Part shown: one piece after another, positions 1-15,413 of the stretch | Numbering within the stretch: the stretch's first letter is position 1 | How the letters are laid out: the number at the start of each line of letters is the position of its first letter | Source of the DNA: Urechis unicinctus | Taxonomy: Eukaryota; Annelida; Polychaeta; Xenopneusta; Urechidae | DNA: 64,000 nt | Assembly: GCA_034190875.2 (NCBI GenBank) | Contig: CM067348.1 | Location: forward strand, 28,536,373-28,600,372 | Direction of reading: 5' to 3' | Translations under genes and position numbers: made by a program | Notes under the pieces: generated by a model | Database searches by the model: none | The model's input: only the letters and a program-made list of their open reading frames with translations | What the model was told of the DNA's origin: nothing

Positions 1-235
1 GAGGGGAGCCAAGTTATGCTCCTTCATGTCAATGTGCACAGTAAAGCCCGATTCTGCAATGAAATGCTTTGATACTTCACTTCACAGGATGTAACCCATA
101 GGTCAACGGCAGGCACCAGACGGAAGTTGCTCATAAAGGCTAAAACTGGACCTCCAACAAACCGTTTATGGAGTGAGGTCACAGCATATCGTGATCAATA
201 TTCTACACGCAGGGTATATATCAAAAGCAGCTTAC

Positions 236-367
236 TTCTGGCCAGCTGAATGTTGTACTTCCGGCCAGGACTCTGGTACAGTTGGTCTGACATGACTGAT
301 AACACCTGCCGTCTGTCCTCATAAAGAAGATTCGGGGCCAAACGCACCCTCGGTAAGTCCTCAACAT
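236..367 (-). CDS. Gene 1, most 3' exon seen: non-cysteine extracellular segment (partial gene)
   Basis: This 132-nt exon follows an acceptor (tttttcgtag) and ends at a gtaagc donor. It begins with two bases that complete a split codon and ends with one, so it is phase 1 at both ends like every other internal exon of this gene. It encodes about 44 residues containing DLPRVRLAPNLLYEDRRQ and later LYQSPGRKYNIQLAR. It has no cysteine, so the array of cysteine modules ends here and a different domain starts. I do not recognise that domain. The charged, leucine-rich composition would fit the start of a globular or linker region. The reading frame continues into exons beyond the left edge, so the protein's C-terminus, any membrane anchor and its full function are not visible. 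Boundaries come from splice consensus and phase only. Confidence 0.6.
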
Positions 368-508
368 CTACGAAAACAAACACACAAACATTCACAACAA
401 CGGCCGACGCAATGCACGAAATTGGATGACTTAGGCTGATGTATGGAGCACTTTTTACTACTTGACTAGAATAGAAAATTGCGCAGCAGCTTGCTAGTTA
501 ATACTAAC

Positions 509-583
509 TTCGACATTCGCGATCCTGCCATCCAGCGCACGGTGTATATTCATACGTGCCGGGGCGACATTTTGGACTGCAAT
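509..583 (-). CDS. Gene 1, cysteine module 3 (TNFR A1-like, 75-nt exon)
   Basis: This exon is exactly 75 nt and phase 1 at both ends. The acceptor is tgttcatttag and the donor gttagt, the weakest donor in the set. It encodes one 25-residue module reading HCSPKCRPGTYEYTPC and then a fourth cysteine after seven residues. The spacing C-x3-C-x9-C-x7-C is identical in all three modules of this gene. The central G-T-Y and the acidic residue before the last cysteine match the A1 sub-module of TNF-receptor cysteine-rich domains, but no following B-type sub-module is present. It probably forms a small disulfide-stapled extracellular unit. The intron to the next exon downstream is only 141 bp. An alternative is an unnamed ephrin-receptor-like or TNFR-like repeat family. 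Confidence 0.78.
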
Positions 584-1662
584 CTAAATGAACAATACAT
601 AACTTCCAAATGCAAAAGCGACATCGTCCATACGTGGCGAGCAATAATTGGCTGCTTACATCAATGATACACAGCACATTTGTGTTTTTTTTAAAGTTGT
701 AGTTGTACACAGTCGATGAGATAAACTGTCTAGTATAATGCCCCTCATGATTGCGCGGAGTTGTTATAAGGAATAATGGCTTTAATGTTGCAACAATATA
801 TCAACTCCACTAGCCTGTGTTACAACAGAGGCTTAGTTGATAATAGTGCGGCAGCATTAGATCATGTGTTGTCAGAAAATGTCCCAAAATAAATTATTTG
901 GGATTAAAACCATATCCCGGACCCCAACCCGACCTCATTCGCCAACGAACGATTGTTCAAAATGCTTTCGGCAGCTACCGCAAGCAATATAATCACAGAG
1001 AGCATTTCCGATAGCTGTGTGCATTTCGTTGTGTTAACAGTTGTGACAGTGCCATTTTCGGATATCTAGTTATATAATTATTAACTAACATAAACTTGCA
1101 CTTCACCATTTCCGGTACCCACTCATTAAAATGTGCTACCCGTCCTATCCACACAGTCATCCCCTAACCGGACCTGCTCATGAAGAGGTCTACCTGAGGT
1201 TTAACTACAATCAGGCAGCAGGCACGCACCAAAACAACCTCATCCAACTAAATAGAAGCTGGTGCTGCAATGCTAATCATGGCCTGGTCACGTGCACCAC
1301 ATCAGTGTACTGCGCACGATTCATCGCTCTCGAGAAGTCGATCAATCAAGCTCAAGACAGAATCAAGCCGCGCACTACTTATTGCGATATGGTACATAAA
1401 CTACTATCCATCTTGTCACACACAAATATGCAGTGCTTTGCATAAGGGATGGTATCTGCAAATACATTACCGCCAATCAGTGCTGATTGATTGATACCAG
1501 GCTACCAAGGAGGTGTAAGACTACCGAGCATTATATGTCACGTCCATGAGCCGAGAAACGGCTGAACATGAGATAACATTTTGAATGATAAAAAAGCATA
1601 GCATAGAATACGCGTAGTCTGTTCGGAAAGAATGTAACAATAAATGGATGAAATGAACTTAC
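584..1662 (-). other. Intron of gene 1 (between modules 2 and 3)
   Basis: This 1.08 kb spacer lies between two 75-nt exons, with a gtaagt donor at 1662-1657 and an acceptor ending at 584. I see no further cysteine module, coding exon or repeat array in it. Open frames at 1131-1445 on the plus strand show no domain and cross no splice signals, so I treat them as chance. Confidence 0.6.
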
Positions 1663-1737
1663 GTTCGCACTTAGTATCGTCCGCGATGGAGCAGTTCCCA
1701 GTGAAGTAATATTCATCATGACATTTCGTCCGGCAGG
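1663..1737 (-). CDS. Gene 1, cysteine module 2 (TNFR A1-like, 75-nt exon)
   Basis: This exon is 75 nt with a strong acceptor (tgtttgtctgcag) and a strong donor (gtaagt), phase 1 at both ends. It encodes ACRTKCHDEYYFTGNC plus seven residues and a fourth cysteine, keeping the C-x3-C-x9-C-x7-C spacing of its sisters. The usual glycine before the aromatic residue is replaced by E-Y, so the loop is less typical than in modules 1 and 3. The last codon is split, with C contributed here and AT from the next exon giving histidine. The exon lies 28.4 kb downstream of module 1. It is the sole recognised coding content near this end of the large intron. It is part of the extracellular region of a secreted or receptor-type protein. 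Confidence 0.8.
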
Positions 1738-4700
1738 CTGCAGACAAACAGATAGCACACGTTACTAAGGTATAAAACAGCAGAGATAGCCGCCAGGTGA
1801 CGCGCGTTATCCTCAACACACACATTGGCAGGGTAGCACATTCATCGAGAGAGATCGCCGTCGAATCGCTTGTCAGCATCTGGCAGCTGACACATTAGCA
1901 ATGGGGATACACCGAGCTTGCACCACGATCGCGCTACAGATTCAGGCAATCAGTAGGCACTCAATAACGTCCTTGGCCAGCATAGCTTGTCCCAAAATGC
2001 TCTTTATATCGCCCAAAACCCACGCTGGTTGTGCATGGAAGATGGTAAAGCTCACGGCTCACGTTTGCTTGTCATTATTTGGCTAGAGTAAATGCTTGTG
2101 GTGCCAGTGGCCTGCGGCAGCGAAGGCCTGCTAGGAGGCTTGTCGGTGAGGTATAGCGATGCTGACTCTGCCAAGATCTTGTAACATCCACGCGACCTCT
2201 GCCTCGCGTTGATTAATCGCCGCTTTCAAAGGCTGGCCTCCGCTATGTGACGCTCCAGATTGTGGTGAATCGTACGCGGCGAGTGGTGACGGCAGCGGGA
2301 AGGCCTCGGGGTGTAAGGCCAATGGTGCGGGCTGTATGGATACAAGGTGTGCTGGATTTGTTAGGCGACAGTTAATGGAGTAGGGCTTCCATGCACAAGG
2401 GAATCATTATGTGTGACTAACGTTTGCAAAACCGCATTACTAGCAATGTGCGATGCTTTTGGAATCGATCACCACTTCAATGCACTTAACTCAATCAACC
2501 ATAGAGGAAGAATAGCATTATGACGAGGTTAAGCGGTAAAAGGTACATTTCATTTGGCGCCTGCCATCTTCCATTAATGGACGTAACGCCAACAGTAACG
2601 CCAGAGATCTGGTATCAGAACTCAACAAAAAATGCCAACCTGTCGATTAGCAAGTCAGGTGCAATACACGGCTTAACAAGATGTATTTTAGTTGAGCATA
2701 TAGTGCACCATCAGCAAATATCTGTTCTTTTATTTCTCAATTCCGTACGAACCTTAGGCTTTGTAAAGGTTCATGAATGTCCATTGGGTATTGAGTTATC
2801 AGTACTGCGGCGACACCGCAACAACACATCAACACTCATATTGCCTAATATACATTAAATATGCTCTATACCTGTATGAGATACCCTTTGTTCGCAGTTC
2901 AACTCGAACCTGGAGCTTACGAGCTTTGTATCACGCCTTTGTTCCCTTTCTGATATGCCTATTTTACGACGGAAGAATTGCAAAAGGTTGGCGGAAGATG
3001 GCCATTGCTCTAGAAAACTATGCTGATATTTATTCACCAGGTATTGTTTGAGTCAGTGTTCTGTGGGGTTCCCTCTTACAAATATCTACATTATTTTGCT
3101 TACTACAAATGTTAAGCTGACTAACCAGTAATTTGCAGACTACTATCGGTTGCCCTTTCTTAAACATTAGTGTAACATTAGCGCATTTCCAGTAACTTGG
3201 AATATTGCTTTCATTGATAAACGTAACATAAGCGCATTTCCTGTTGAATATAATAAAAAGCGATATCGATATTTCTGTGACGAATACGTTATGACGGAGT
3301 TCAGAGTTCAGTTAACACGGTGCATAATGCAGTGCTTTTGGTTTAGGTTTTTTACCAGTTGTTATTTTGTACTCAGATGAACCATGAACATTTTTACTAA
3401 CACGCTGTTATAAGTTGATCGCATAAAGCGCGAATATGCCAAAACATTCCCTTTGAATGACGCTTCGTGAAGAATAATCCAGGCGATATGCCCCAAAGCG
3501 TGCGTCAGTCAGTCTTTATGGTATTGTATTGCCGCGATGACAACGAATCAAATCAGAAATGCAACAGTGGCACATGACCACTAACATGCCTCAGCTGCCG
3601 GTGGTGGAGATGAATAATGTAGTTCTGACATCTCACACCTCTGTGTTTAGAGGTACGTGAATTTGTACATAAAAAGGGTTATACACTTTGGCTAAATCCA
3701 ACATTCGGGAGACTCTTTGCAGCAATATAGATTTCATGACCATACCCCACAAGATTAGTTATACAGCAATTCAAACGAGTTACTTAATTCTGCAAAATTT
3801 AACTAGGTACCAATAGCCACAGTAAATATTCGTTATCCAAATGAGCAATACAAACGTTGTATGGCAGGTTCTGCCTCAAGGGTTTAATTATACTAGGTGC
3901 AACAGTGCAACAGCAATATGAATGCTTGCACACATATTACGCGCCAGGTGAATGACTCGTCTTTTAGTATTGTTGAAACCAATATGAACCAAAATATTGT
4001 TGCCCACTAAGCACAGACTAGACTGACAATATAGATAGCCAGGCTGTGGGTTAAACTGGCGCTATAACATCATACCATAACTTATCCTCATTTCATATGA
4101 ATCTTTCAGTAGTATAGACAGCATGGTGGGTCGTTAAATAATAGCATTTGCATATATAATACGGTTATGGTGTGGGTTAGGGTGACAGAAAACATATGAA
4201 TCTGTAAATTAAATCAACAGTGAGAGACTGATGCTAACATTCATGGGCCTGTTACTTCGGTATTTGCATTCAAGCCTCATACCATGTCAATGCCAAACAC
4301 AATTGTACAGCCAACATGGATAGACGTCACATCGGATGTGCGGGTAATGGCATTGACCGTTGGAAATACATATATGCATTTCAGCCTTTAAGACCTTACA
4401 TCACACTAAAATTAAGCATACATTAATATTACGCAAACGTGATATAATTTAAAAAGGACGCTCTATTATCTTTGGCTTGTTCAAAAAGCTACGAGCCACA
4501 CTAAGAGGGCTCCCCCCCACACAAAATATATCAACAAGCAACTTGTGTTCAGCGTGTTATTTTTCACGACGTCTATTTTAAATCACGTAAGAAATTATGA
4601 GGCGCCGTTGCCACGACCAGCAATGCATAATTGATTGTATGGTAGCGCCACATGACGGCGGGCATGCTAGACATACTAACCGCGAGAGCTAATGATAGTA

Positions 4701-4830
4701 AGCAACTATGATGTGGCTATATGTTCGTAGCTTGTGTGCCCACTTAGTACCCAACATATATCATGTGATTGTCATTCGTAGACGCATGAGAAAGAAGAGC
4801 AGCTGTTAATGATACACTGCCAAAGGTGCA
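1738..4830 (-). other. Proximal part of the 28.4 kb intron of gene 1, nothing recognised
   Basis: AT-rich unique-looking sequence. I see no cysteine module, repeat array or mobile-element coding remnant. Short open frames on both strands, such as 2520-2858 plus, lack domains and a plausible splice setting. Confidence 0.5.
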
Positions 4831-5560
4831 CTGTTAGATGGAGGGACAAATATCCTGTAGTAATATCACGCTTAGAGCCGATGCCAATAAAGTTCGCTCG
4901 AAAAATTGTATAGCTTCTATCAAGCAGGCACTTAAATAACACAAAAGATCATCCACAATGTATCTTGAAATTGCTAACCCTATGGTCGGGCAAACATCTG
5001 GCCGCATCAAAGGATAAAATGCCGTGGTACACATTATCTTATGAGTGCGAACCATAAGGTTATGATTCTCCAGCAAGCAGACTTACACCGCTATTTCGCA
5101 ATCAACCTGCTACAAACATTAAACTGTAAGTCTCAATCCACGACATATAAAAATAAACAAAGGAACACCATGCACGTCGAAGTTGGATACATTAGCAGGT
5201 TGTTTCTCGGTTGATTGCTCTGTAAAACGGCGAAAGTGGAATTTGACATACGGCGATATCGTGTGGAAGGCAGGCTTGAATTAGAAAGACCAGGGGTCTC
5301 AAGCCGGACGGTCGTTTGCCATACTGAAGTGGTCCGTGACATGGGTATTATTCGTCTGATAAAAGCATACACATTAAGTCTGGTAAAACTAGGCTGATAT
5401 AGAAAAATTCATGGACATTAAGCAAGCAAAAAGCTCACGCTTATGGAATATATCAATTACACAAAGCCTACGGGGGAGCACTAAGAGATATTTCATGTTC
5501 GGACGATAGACATAAAACACAGCCGTTGTCCAGGTACCTTTTGGGAGTCAACATGTCCGC
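4831..5560 (+). repeat. Diverged dispersed repeat, copy 1 (paired with 7380-7830)
   Basis: By eye this shares an ordered pair of anchors with 7380-7830. One is tgtagtaatatcacgcttag against ttgcagtgatatcacgctcag. The other is gtccgtgacatgggtatta against ttcgtgacatgggtaata, followed by a shared cgtctg. Both copies end just upstream of a long (TA)n array, at 5587 and 7851. The nature of the element is unknown. No coding capacity is evident. Confidence 0.4.
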
Positions 5561-5584
5561 TTTCAACAGATCACACAGTTGTGA

Positions 5585-7379
<1,795 letters not shown>

Positions 7380-7830
7380 GATATATTTAAATGCATCATT
7401 ATATATCATAGGCAAATATCATGTCCAGCAAGAAGGGCGCATAATCTCAAAGGACAAATTCCCCAGTTAAAATTGACTGCACTCTTAAATTACACTAAAC
7501 ATACCTTGCAGTGATATCACGCTCAGTGTCAATAACAGAACTACTGCAATATCTATTCTGCAGACACAGACAGCATCCACATTGGTGACCAGTTACAAAG
7601 GCCAGAGCGGACATTAGCTTCACTGACGTTACTGGTTCGTGACATGGGTAATATGCGTCTGTGAATAGATTTTGGTAGACGTCAGTTCACGGCCGTGCGA
7701 CTGATATCCATGCAAATAAAACGCACTGTAAAAAGCAACGAAATTGTGATGGTAGCAATGGAAAGTATAGTGGGTAATAAATAACACCGACAAAAAACAG
7801 CAAAGTCAATTCAAGAGCATCGACGCTGTC
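7380..7830 (+). repeat. Diverged dispersed repeat, copy 2 (paired with 4831-5560)
   Basis: Carries the same two ordered anchors as the 4.8-5.6 kb copy, a gtgatatcacgctcag segment and a cgtgacatgggtaatatgcgtctg segment. As in copy 1, a (TA)n array follows shortly after. The match is visible only in short islands, so the boundaries are rough. Confidence 0.4.
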
Positions 7831-7845
7831 CCGTATTACACAAAC

Positions 7846-7989
<144 letters not shown>

Positions 7990-8428
7990 TATCTAAAACT
8001 ATATATATATACATTTATAATGTCTCAATATTTATTACGTCTAAACCGTAATGCATGGTATGTCCAATCAGTATTATATTCGCATTCGATTTTATTTGTC
8101 ACGACGTCCGGCATGTCAAGCAGAATAACTCTCAAGCGGTTTCGATACCTAAGGCGAGTCCAATTCCACTAGCTGCCACAACCAATCGAATTAAGTTATA
8201 TCCACTTAGGCAAAACCCGTGAGCAATTTAACGCTAGGCATGGAACCCATATAAGGCAAAACTTTATGATAATTTAGTTACAATACCAAATTCATTTTGT
8301 TCATAAGGAAACAGAGATATATTTCCGATGTAACATAGGATTGTGAATGATAGATGTACTCAAAAGACCTGATGCGAAACCCTTTTACCAATATATTCAA
8401 ATAGTACAATTCGCACATTTCATAGTAG

Positions 8429-8571
<143 letters not shown>

Positions 8572-8840
8572 AAGAATATTTCCATTATGTGTTTCAGGTT
8601 TGCAAGTCCTAAAAACTGTACCAACGTAACGCAAAACTACCTAATATCCACCGTCTGTTGTCAAATGTAACGGGATTATAGGATAGTGGGCCACTGAGCG
8701 CCTCCAATAAAAGCGGCCTATTATATCATCTGGGAAATATTCAGTTCGATTGCTTCGCTTGTTCAGCCACGGACTGGCTAGGATTTGATCAAATGTTATT
8801 TTCCACCAGTTGAACAAACGTCAATGCATTACGGGACAAT

Positions 8841-8908
8841 ACACACACACACTCGTGACACACACACACACATGTGACACGCACACAGACGCACACACAA
8901 CACACAAT
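8841..8908. repeat. Imperfect (CA)n microsatellite
   Basis: Clustered CACACA runs broken by tcgtgac and tgtgacacg segments, so an old interrupted CA array. Confidence 0.85.
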
Positions 8909-9761
8909 CGCCATGGAGACCATATGTTTTATACTTCCTCTGATTGACAATGAATTGCCTCTATAACAGATCGGCAGGGAATGTTTATCAACCTGAGTGA
9001 CCAAGCTCCTATGCATCTGAACCTTACAAAACATTGAAGCATTACATTGTGATAACTTAAGCACTGACATGTTGCTTACAAAGTAACCCTGTTAAACACC
9101 GAACACCGAACCACAAATGTCAGACACACAAATCATACGCCGGGATGAGAATAAAATAAACAATGGTTGCAGATATGTACTTCTGGAGAGAGGTGTGAAA
9201 ACCCTAGGCACATTTTGTCTATTACATATAGCGCGTACACAAGACAAGGTGGCATATGTATAAATTGTGTCATGAAGAATATGCTGCCGGCTCCAGGGGC
9301 GTTATTTCATGATATTACTATTGATGCATGGGATATCCTGTGGTCCATGAGTAGACACTGGGCCAACAATAGTAGCTCGTAAAATGAATCGGCTCCATAC
9401 AATACAATATATACAGCTTATGAAATCCAATGGTATATATGACAGGCATCGAAACCCTTCAATAGCGATCATGTCACAAGATTTTACCACAGATCATTAA
9501 TCTTCCCTGTATAGAACACACTAATGTCCTGGGGCCTAGGTCAGTAACTGGTTGGATCTGTGTCAAATTACTTTAGTAATGTCAGGTAGGATCATCGTAT
9601 TGTCTGGAGAGTATTCATGTAGAAATTAGATTTCCATTAAGTACCCTTTCGCAACAGCATGTAGTTGAGAAGGTGGACACATGGGATATTTTGAGGAACA
9701 TATTATGCGGACCATTGTATTGATCGAGTAACTATGCAAGCATTCTAATAACTTCGCCTAA

Positions 9762-9877
<116 letters not shown>

Positions 9878-11760
9878 CACCACAAAACGTTTCGTAAATC
9901 GTTCATCCACACAGCATGACCAATGTTCGCATAGTCACGGTCGTTTAATGTGATTCTGTATTATCGCCACTATCCAAATCTTCACCATCATGTCGCAATC
10001 CTAGTATACACCAGCTCATGAAAACAATTACAGCATTTGCTAATCAATTGACACTGAGTCCCTATCCAGTCTCATAGCAGCCAATCAAGGTAGTGTGTGT
10101 GTGCCATGAATGAGCATTGTTTGTAACCCTTAATGCTCAGCATCAGACTAGTGAGCTGCTGGTCCATGATTGTTTAACGCATTGTACCTTTAAATGCTTA
10201 AGCAGAATCATAACGCATTTCGTTTCAGAACCAAAAAACACCAATTCATTGCCTAACCCCAAGACTGAAAAGCAATTTACTGATTGTGGGCTGGGGCGCA
10301 AATCACCTTAAGCAAAACCATATGGCAGAAGGCTAAGATGGAGCAGCCTCAGAGTGCCGGCGCGAATTTAATTCTCGCCGCCAATATGAGAAGCCAAGAA
10401 CTCATCAAAGGGCCACTGCATTTCCAACGCCATTGCTCGTTGATTTAACGCGAATACGTATTGTAAATTGCAATTTGATAGACAGTTTTCGACGCACACT
10501 CGTTTACGAAATTAAGTCATTGATGCTTATGGAACATGACTGGCTAAAAGATAAAAACAGGATACGAGAGTCATGTAATCGGTGCGATTGATTGGTATTT
10601 AGCGCACCAAAAACATGAATCTATTAACAGAATTTACAAGATTAGTTGTGAAGGATGGATGAACATTTACGGCATTTATTTGCTTGACAGAGTGTTGCAT
10701 TCAACGAAAAACGCATTATATTGATTAACCATCTTAACTTTGTCGCACAATCTACCCTTGTACAAGTCATGGTATTGGTGCTACGAAATGATAAGATGCT
10801 GAAGGTCCCCTAAGCAATAGCGCCAAAGCAGATTCATAAAGGGTCATGCATATGATAACATTCATAATGGATTCAACATTTTCCGTTTCCATCACATTGT
10901 TCCGTTATCACTCCTTGTAAGTGTATCATGACGTTCGAAATGAGCACAGGTGTAGTTGATGATTACCTTACATCTGTGAGTAGATGATTTCAAAGCAACT
11001 CTCAAAAGCAATAAAAGGCAATGTATTGGTGCCAATGCGCGATATTTTAATCAGCCATATACCATCATCCCCGAACGCACGGAAACAAAATATCCAATCA
11101 CCACTGCTTTCTTTTGTAGCTGTCACCATCATTTGGTACATTTTATACAACAAGAAAATGCTGCATTTCATAATTAGTATCCTAACGACCGAAAATAGAA
11201 ATAGCAATCTGATATGCACAGAAAAGCATACCAACCTCATGAACATTTTACAGACGTAAGATGAGCGGTTCTCGTTATTGGGATGTTTTTGAGAGCCATT
11301 TAACCTCTAGGATCAATAATGATGGGTAACATAATAACCCTTGTAAATAGACATAGATCCAAAGGGGGTGTACTCACTGCGTGATATTCAGCAGAATATT
11401 GAAATCAAGCTTTGGGAGTTACATTCAGTTGTTGTCACACAACCACACCCAATATACACATACGTTCTTATTGACACAATTACATACATTCAGATATAAC
11501 CCAGCGACAGCACCGTATGTAACTACTACGGGGTAACTTAGTCACATTTTGACGGCTTAGTTGAAATGCATCTCAACAATCATTTACTTTTTCTTTGCTG
11601 TCCTAAGCCGACACCGCGCAATTGTCTGCTGCATGAAAAGTAAGAGCCATTTCCTAAGACAATCAAAGTTTATATCTTCAAGGCTAGAAGCGTCTTTCAA
11701 CTGAAGACTTAGTTGGCAAGACAGACGTCTATTAAGAGTCAGGTCATGCCAAGTGTGAAA
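9878..11760 (-). other. Intronic sequence, nothing recognised
   Basis: AT-rich intronic sequence without arrays or exons that I can support. A pair of opposed open frames at 10968-11259 overlap on both strands, lack recognisable domains and are probably chance. Confidence 0.5.
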
Positions 11761-11818
11761 TTGCGTTCTGTTAGAGACTTATCCATAGCTTGTTCGAGGG
11801 GATATACAGTATAAGAAG

Positions 11819-11864
11819 AGCTAATTTGAATCAATTGGACCACCTGCCATTGTCAGTGGCAACA
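11819..11864 (+). repeat. Single monomer of the 57-bp minisatellite seen at 15136-15413
   Basis: The segment tttgaatcaattggaccacc and following tgccattgtcagtgg matches the core of the 57-bp unit amplified 3.3 kb away. The flanks also match. Downstream, atgactgcttattatgcacagta corresponds to atgactgtgaggtgcatactg after the array. This is an unexpanded allele of the same locus in a sister repeat copy. Confidence 0.65.
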
Positions 11865-11949
11865 CATACAACATTTGAAATGACTGCTTATTATGCACAG
11901 TATAGCGGCCATGGTGAACCTCAAAGCTAGTGATTAAACCAAAATAAGC

Positions 11950-12830
11950 AGGGTGTCATGTATATCATGACCCTGTCTCCTAGAGACATCAAAGCACACA
12001 AATACTATAGGCGGCAAACCCAGTATGTCTTATTTACCATAGGAAATACTCAAGATTACATAAATACGTCATTCAACGACAGCAGCCAAACTTGTTATCC
12101 TTCAAGAAAAAAATCCTCCAGGCGGTGAACTGGCCATAAACTATGTACAAAAAGTTATGACAGTTGTGCGTCAACAGCGAACATCTGTCATCAGTGAACA
12201 ACTCATATTTGTGGTTATTCTATATATGTGAAACAGATAGAGTAGCCAATAGTAGCGGTTTAGAAATGCAGGCATGCAATGACAATCACTTCGTCGACCG
12301 AGAGCAAACTGATTCGCAGTATCTCAGATAGCTCACACAACTAACAATGTGTATTACATACTTAATGCAAGTTCAGGGTTTTCATCCTAGCACCCAACGG
12401 TAAAATATGCTTTTAATATCCCTTTGAAAGATAAGGCATAACCCTACCGCAATCTATAAAATCATTGCACGTATTTTAGCGCAAAAAGCTTTCAGAACTG
12501 TGCTAGAAACGTCATTCAACTAACGTCACCTAAGCTTCTTATCTAATACGAAGAAATCATCCGCGCCGTGAAATATCCATGAACTGCGCAAAGAAAGCGA
12601 AGACAGATGTTAGCCAGAAGACACAAATTCGTTATAAGTATGCAAAGGAATCCTGCGAATGTGCAATAAATATACGAAGCTCCAGTTGAAGTGGCTTATT
12701 AATGCTGGCATGTGACGTTAGTCGCATCATTGCAGTAAAATTGGTGCGGTTTATGAATGTGAGTTCACCCAAGAGAAAACTGTTTTTCGGTGTCTATTCG
12801 GTAATGCCGAGCTTCTATTGATGTACAGTA
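11950..12830 (+). repeat. Diverged tandem duplication (about 11950-12350 and 12430-12830)
   Basis: Two adjacent segments of roughly 400 bp align in the same orientation. Anchors are cgtcattcaacgacagc with cgtcattcaactaacgtc, then atcctccaggcggtgaactgg with atcatccgcgccgtgaaat, and a shared ending resembling gagcaaactg and gagaaaactg. Identity is visibly well below 100%, so the duplication is old. No function is apparent. Confidence 0.55.
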
Positions 12831-12839
12831 ACCAGCCCA

Positions 12840-13790
12840 GAGAAGCAGTCTCACATACCTACTGACTGATCACATTAACTCACGCTATTTCTGGAATAAT
12901 TGTTGTTCTTTACGAACCCCAAAATCCTTCTCAAACCTACAAACATAAGCAAAACAATAATGTAAAAGGGCTACAGATCTCATGTATACTTGTTTGAAAA
13001 TAAATTGAACGCCGTCATTGTCCCCCATGTCAGTATATGAATTCCCATGTCTAAGGTAATAAATGAGAAATGGCATCTCGCAATAGACATCGCCAAGGTG
13101 TAAAAACACGTCCATATAGTTGACTTCAACGATAATGCTGATGCAACATTATGCGCAAGAGATTAGAAATTGTCTCTCATGAAGGTAATAACTCCGTAGC
13201 GCAATATACACACCACACTTTCATGTGTAAACCACTCTTGCAAGCCAAAAATGTGATAAAAGACGAACATTGAAACAACACATAGGCATTCTTCTCAATT
13301 TGAAGTTTCTTCGGAACTATATCTTTTGATAAAACTGCTGTATAAACACACGCATAATCGAACATCTGGTGCGTTATGGCACTGCATGGGTACATTATAA
13401 ACAATCTTAGTTACCCAAAGCGGTGTCGACATCACATATTTCCTTGATCGAGTGAACAGCTGGTTGACGGTGATCAATAGTCAAGACCACTTGGCGTCGC
13501 TGATTGTTCTTAATCTCTTATCACAATCATAAACTGATTGGTGAGCAGCTGATGTCTTATCAAGAGGACCGCCGGTCATTGTCTCTAATAACATACATTA
13601 TAACGGCATTGGTCCTAGCTTTTTATGATGGGATACGTCAGATACTAAACATAGTTGGACTACAATGATAGGGGTGTGGGTAGTTTTACTGAGGAAAATA
13701 AATGCACGCAACACGTGATGTTCAATCCGCGCAAGAGGTAATTCACTGATTGTGATTGACAAGTCCCACTTCACATGCTCGAGAGTCATT
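12840..13790 (-). other. Intronic sequence, nothing recognised
   Basis: Between the local duplication and family I. Short minus-strand open frames (for example 13177-13404) have no recognisable domain and do not show the cysteine spacing of gene 1 modules. Confidence 0.45.
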
Positions 13791-13799
13791 TGTCTTACG

Positions 13800-15000
13800 A
13801 CAAAAATGGCATGTTATGCCGGATACCAGCGTATTGATTATTCATGAAACCTAGAAATGAAATGTTGAGTCAAATAGCAACCACGAATCCGCTCTAGTGC
13901 TAATGTGGTGCATGTCCATCACGCCAGTCGAGAGTAGAATGAGTTACATGCAGTCCAGCGGAGCAGTCACCGGGGAACTCTGTCATTCACAAATTGACGG
14001 ATGGATCAGTACATTGATGTGAGAAGGACTGAGAATAAGGGAAATCACACCACGAGCGTCTCTAGGGTGTTATGACTCGTCATCGCCCCATTTGATATAT
14101 ATTGTAACATAATTCTCAATACGTCACATGTCATGGTGTCTCCGGGTGGTGTACAGAATTGACGGAGATTCCCAGGGTACCACGTTATGCGGTGGCGATT
14201 CTGCAAGCGGACACTTCTCATTCCAGGACAATTAAGCAGACCTCTACATTGTCCACATTTGTGAGCAATTTCACTCCTTGCGATCATGGGATATAAAAAC
14301 AGTTCCAAACAGCAATAACGTATTCATAATTCGTAAAATGTCCTTTAAATTGGCCTAATCGACGTGTTGACGAATGATAATGGCGATGGTGAACGACACA
14401 TAAGGGTCAGAATGACTTCCAATATAATAACAACGAGAACAATGAACGAGGCTACCGATAATACGAATAACAATCCATGACACCTTCTAAATGACTACCT
14501 ATAGACCGACAAGAGTGCGTGGTGCAGCTTTCAGGAGCAATTAGGGCGATTCGTATGCTGTGCGTGACGCGGCTCTCCGTCGCCAACACCAGACAGGCAA
14601 GTGGTGACCACCAATCTCCTTTTATAGCTTCGCAGCTTAAGGGACACAGATGAGAATACAGATGCGTTTCATTGAGGGTTCAGCATCTCCACCAAGACCA
14701 AATCCTCCATAGCACATATTGGTGGCTGTAGGTTTTCTCTCGGTGTTGCTATTGGGTGGCGCCGCTTCATGGTCACCATGTTTTTACATCGTTAACTGTT
14801 ACAAGGATAAGGACAGCTGTGAATACCGCTAGAAACAATGCAGCGGCAAAGTAGTATTGGGAAGCTAGTAACTAGCACATTGGTATTAGAGCACATAGAA
14901 GAATACGACGTCAATCACAAGCACTTATAGCAGGTTGCCTCAAATGAAATGTAAAATGACATTGCCACATGCCGTTAATCCAGTGTTGGCTCTCTATGGG
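13800..15000 (+). repeat. Family I repeat, partial copy
   Basis: A partial copy of the large repeat seen at 15930-18430 and 21390-25170. The clearest anchor is gcgattcgtatgctgtgcg followed by caccaatctccttttat at about 14546-14625, matching 17140-17205 and 23860-23935. A second anchor, ttcagcatctccaccaagacc at 14680, resembles tgtctccaccaaatcccc at 27901. Edges are uncertain. Confidence 0.5.
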
Positions 15001-15135
15001 TCATAAGTCCTGACTTAATTATGCCCATACAAACAAGCGATATCATAATCAGTACAGTATTATACATTACTGCTGTGGAGAAATATTATCACTAGCCGGC
15101 AACAATTGTTTTCAGTCAAAACTTTATAAAACTCT

Positions 15136-15413
15136 AACAGGAGTTGATTTTGAATCAAGTGGACCGCCTACCATTGTCAGTGATTGCATTCTAACAGGAG
15201 TTGATATTGAATCAAGTGGACCGCCTATCATAGACAGTGATTGCACTCCAACAGGAGTTGATATTGAATCAATTGGACCGCCTACCATAGACCGTGATTG
15301 CACTCAAACAGGAGTTGATATTGAATCAATTGGACCGCCTACCATAGACCGTGATTGCACTTAAACAGGAGTTGATATTGAATCATGTGAACCGCCTACC
15401 ATTGTCAGTGACA
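15136..15413 (+). repeat. 57-bp minisatellite, about 4.9 copies
   Basis: Successive units begin aacaggagttgat at 15136, 15193, 15250, 15307 and 15364, an exact 57-bp spacing. Units differ by a few substitutions. A single related monomer lies at 11819-11864. Confidence 0.95.
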
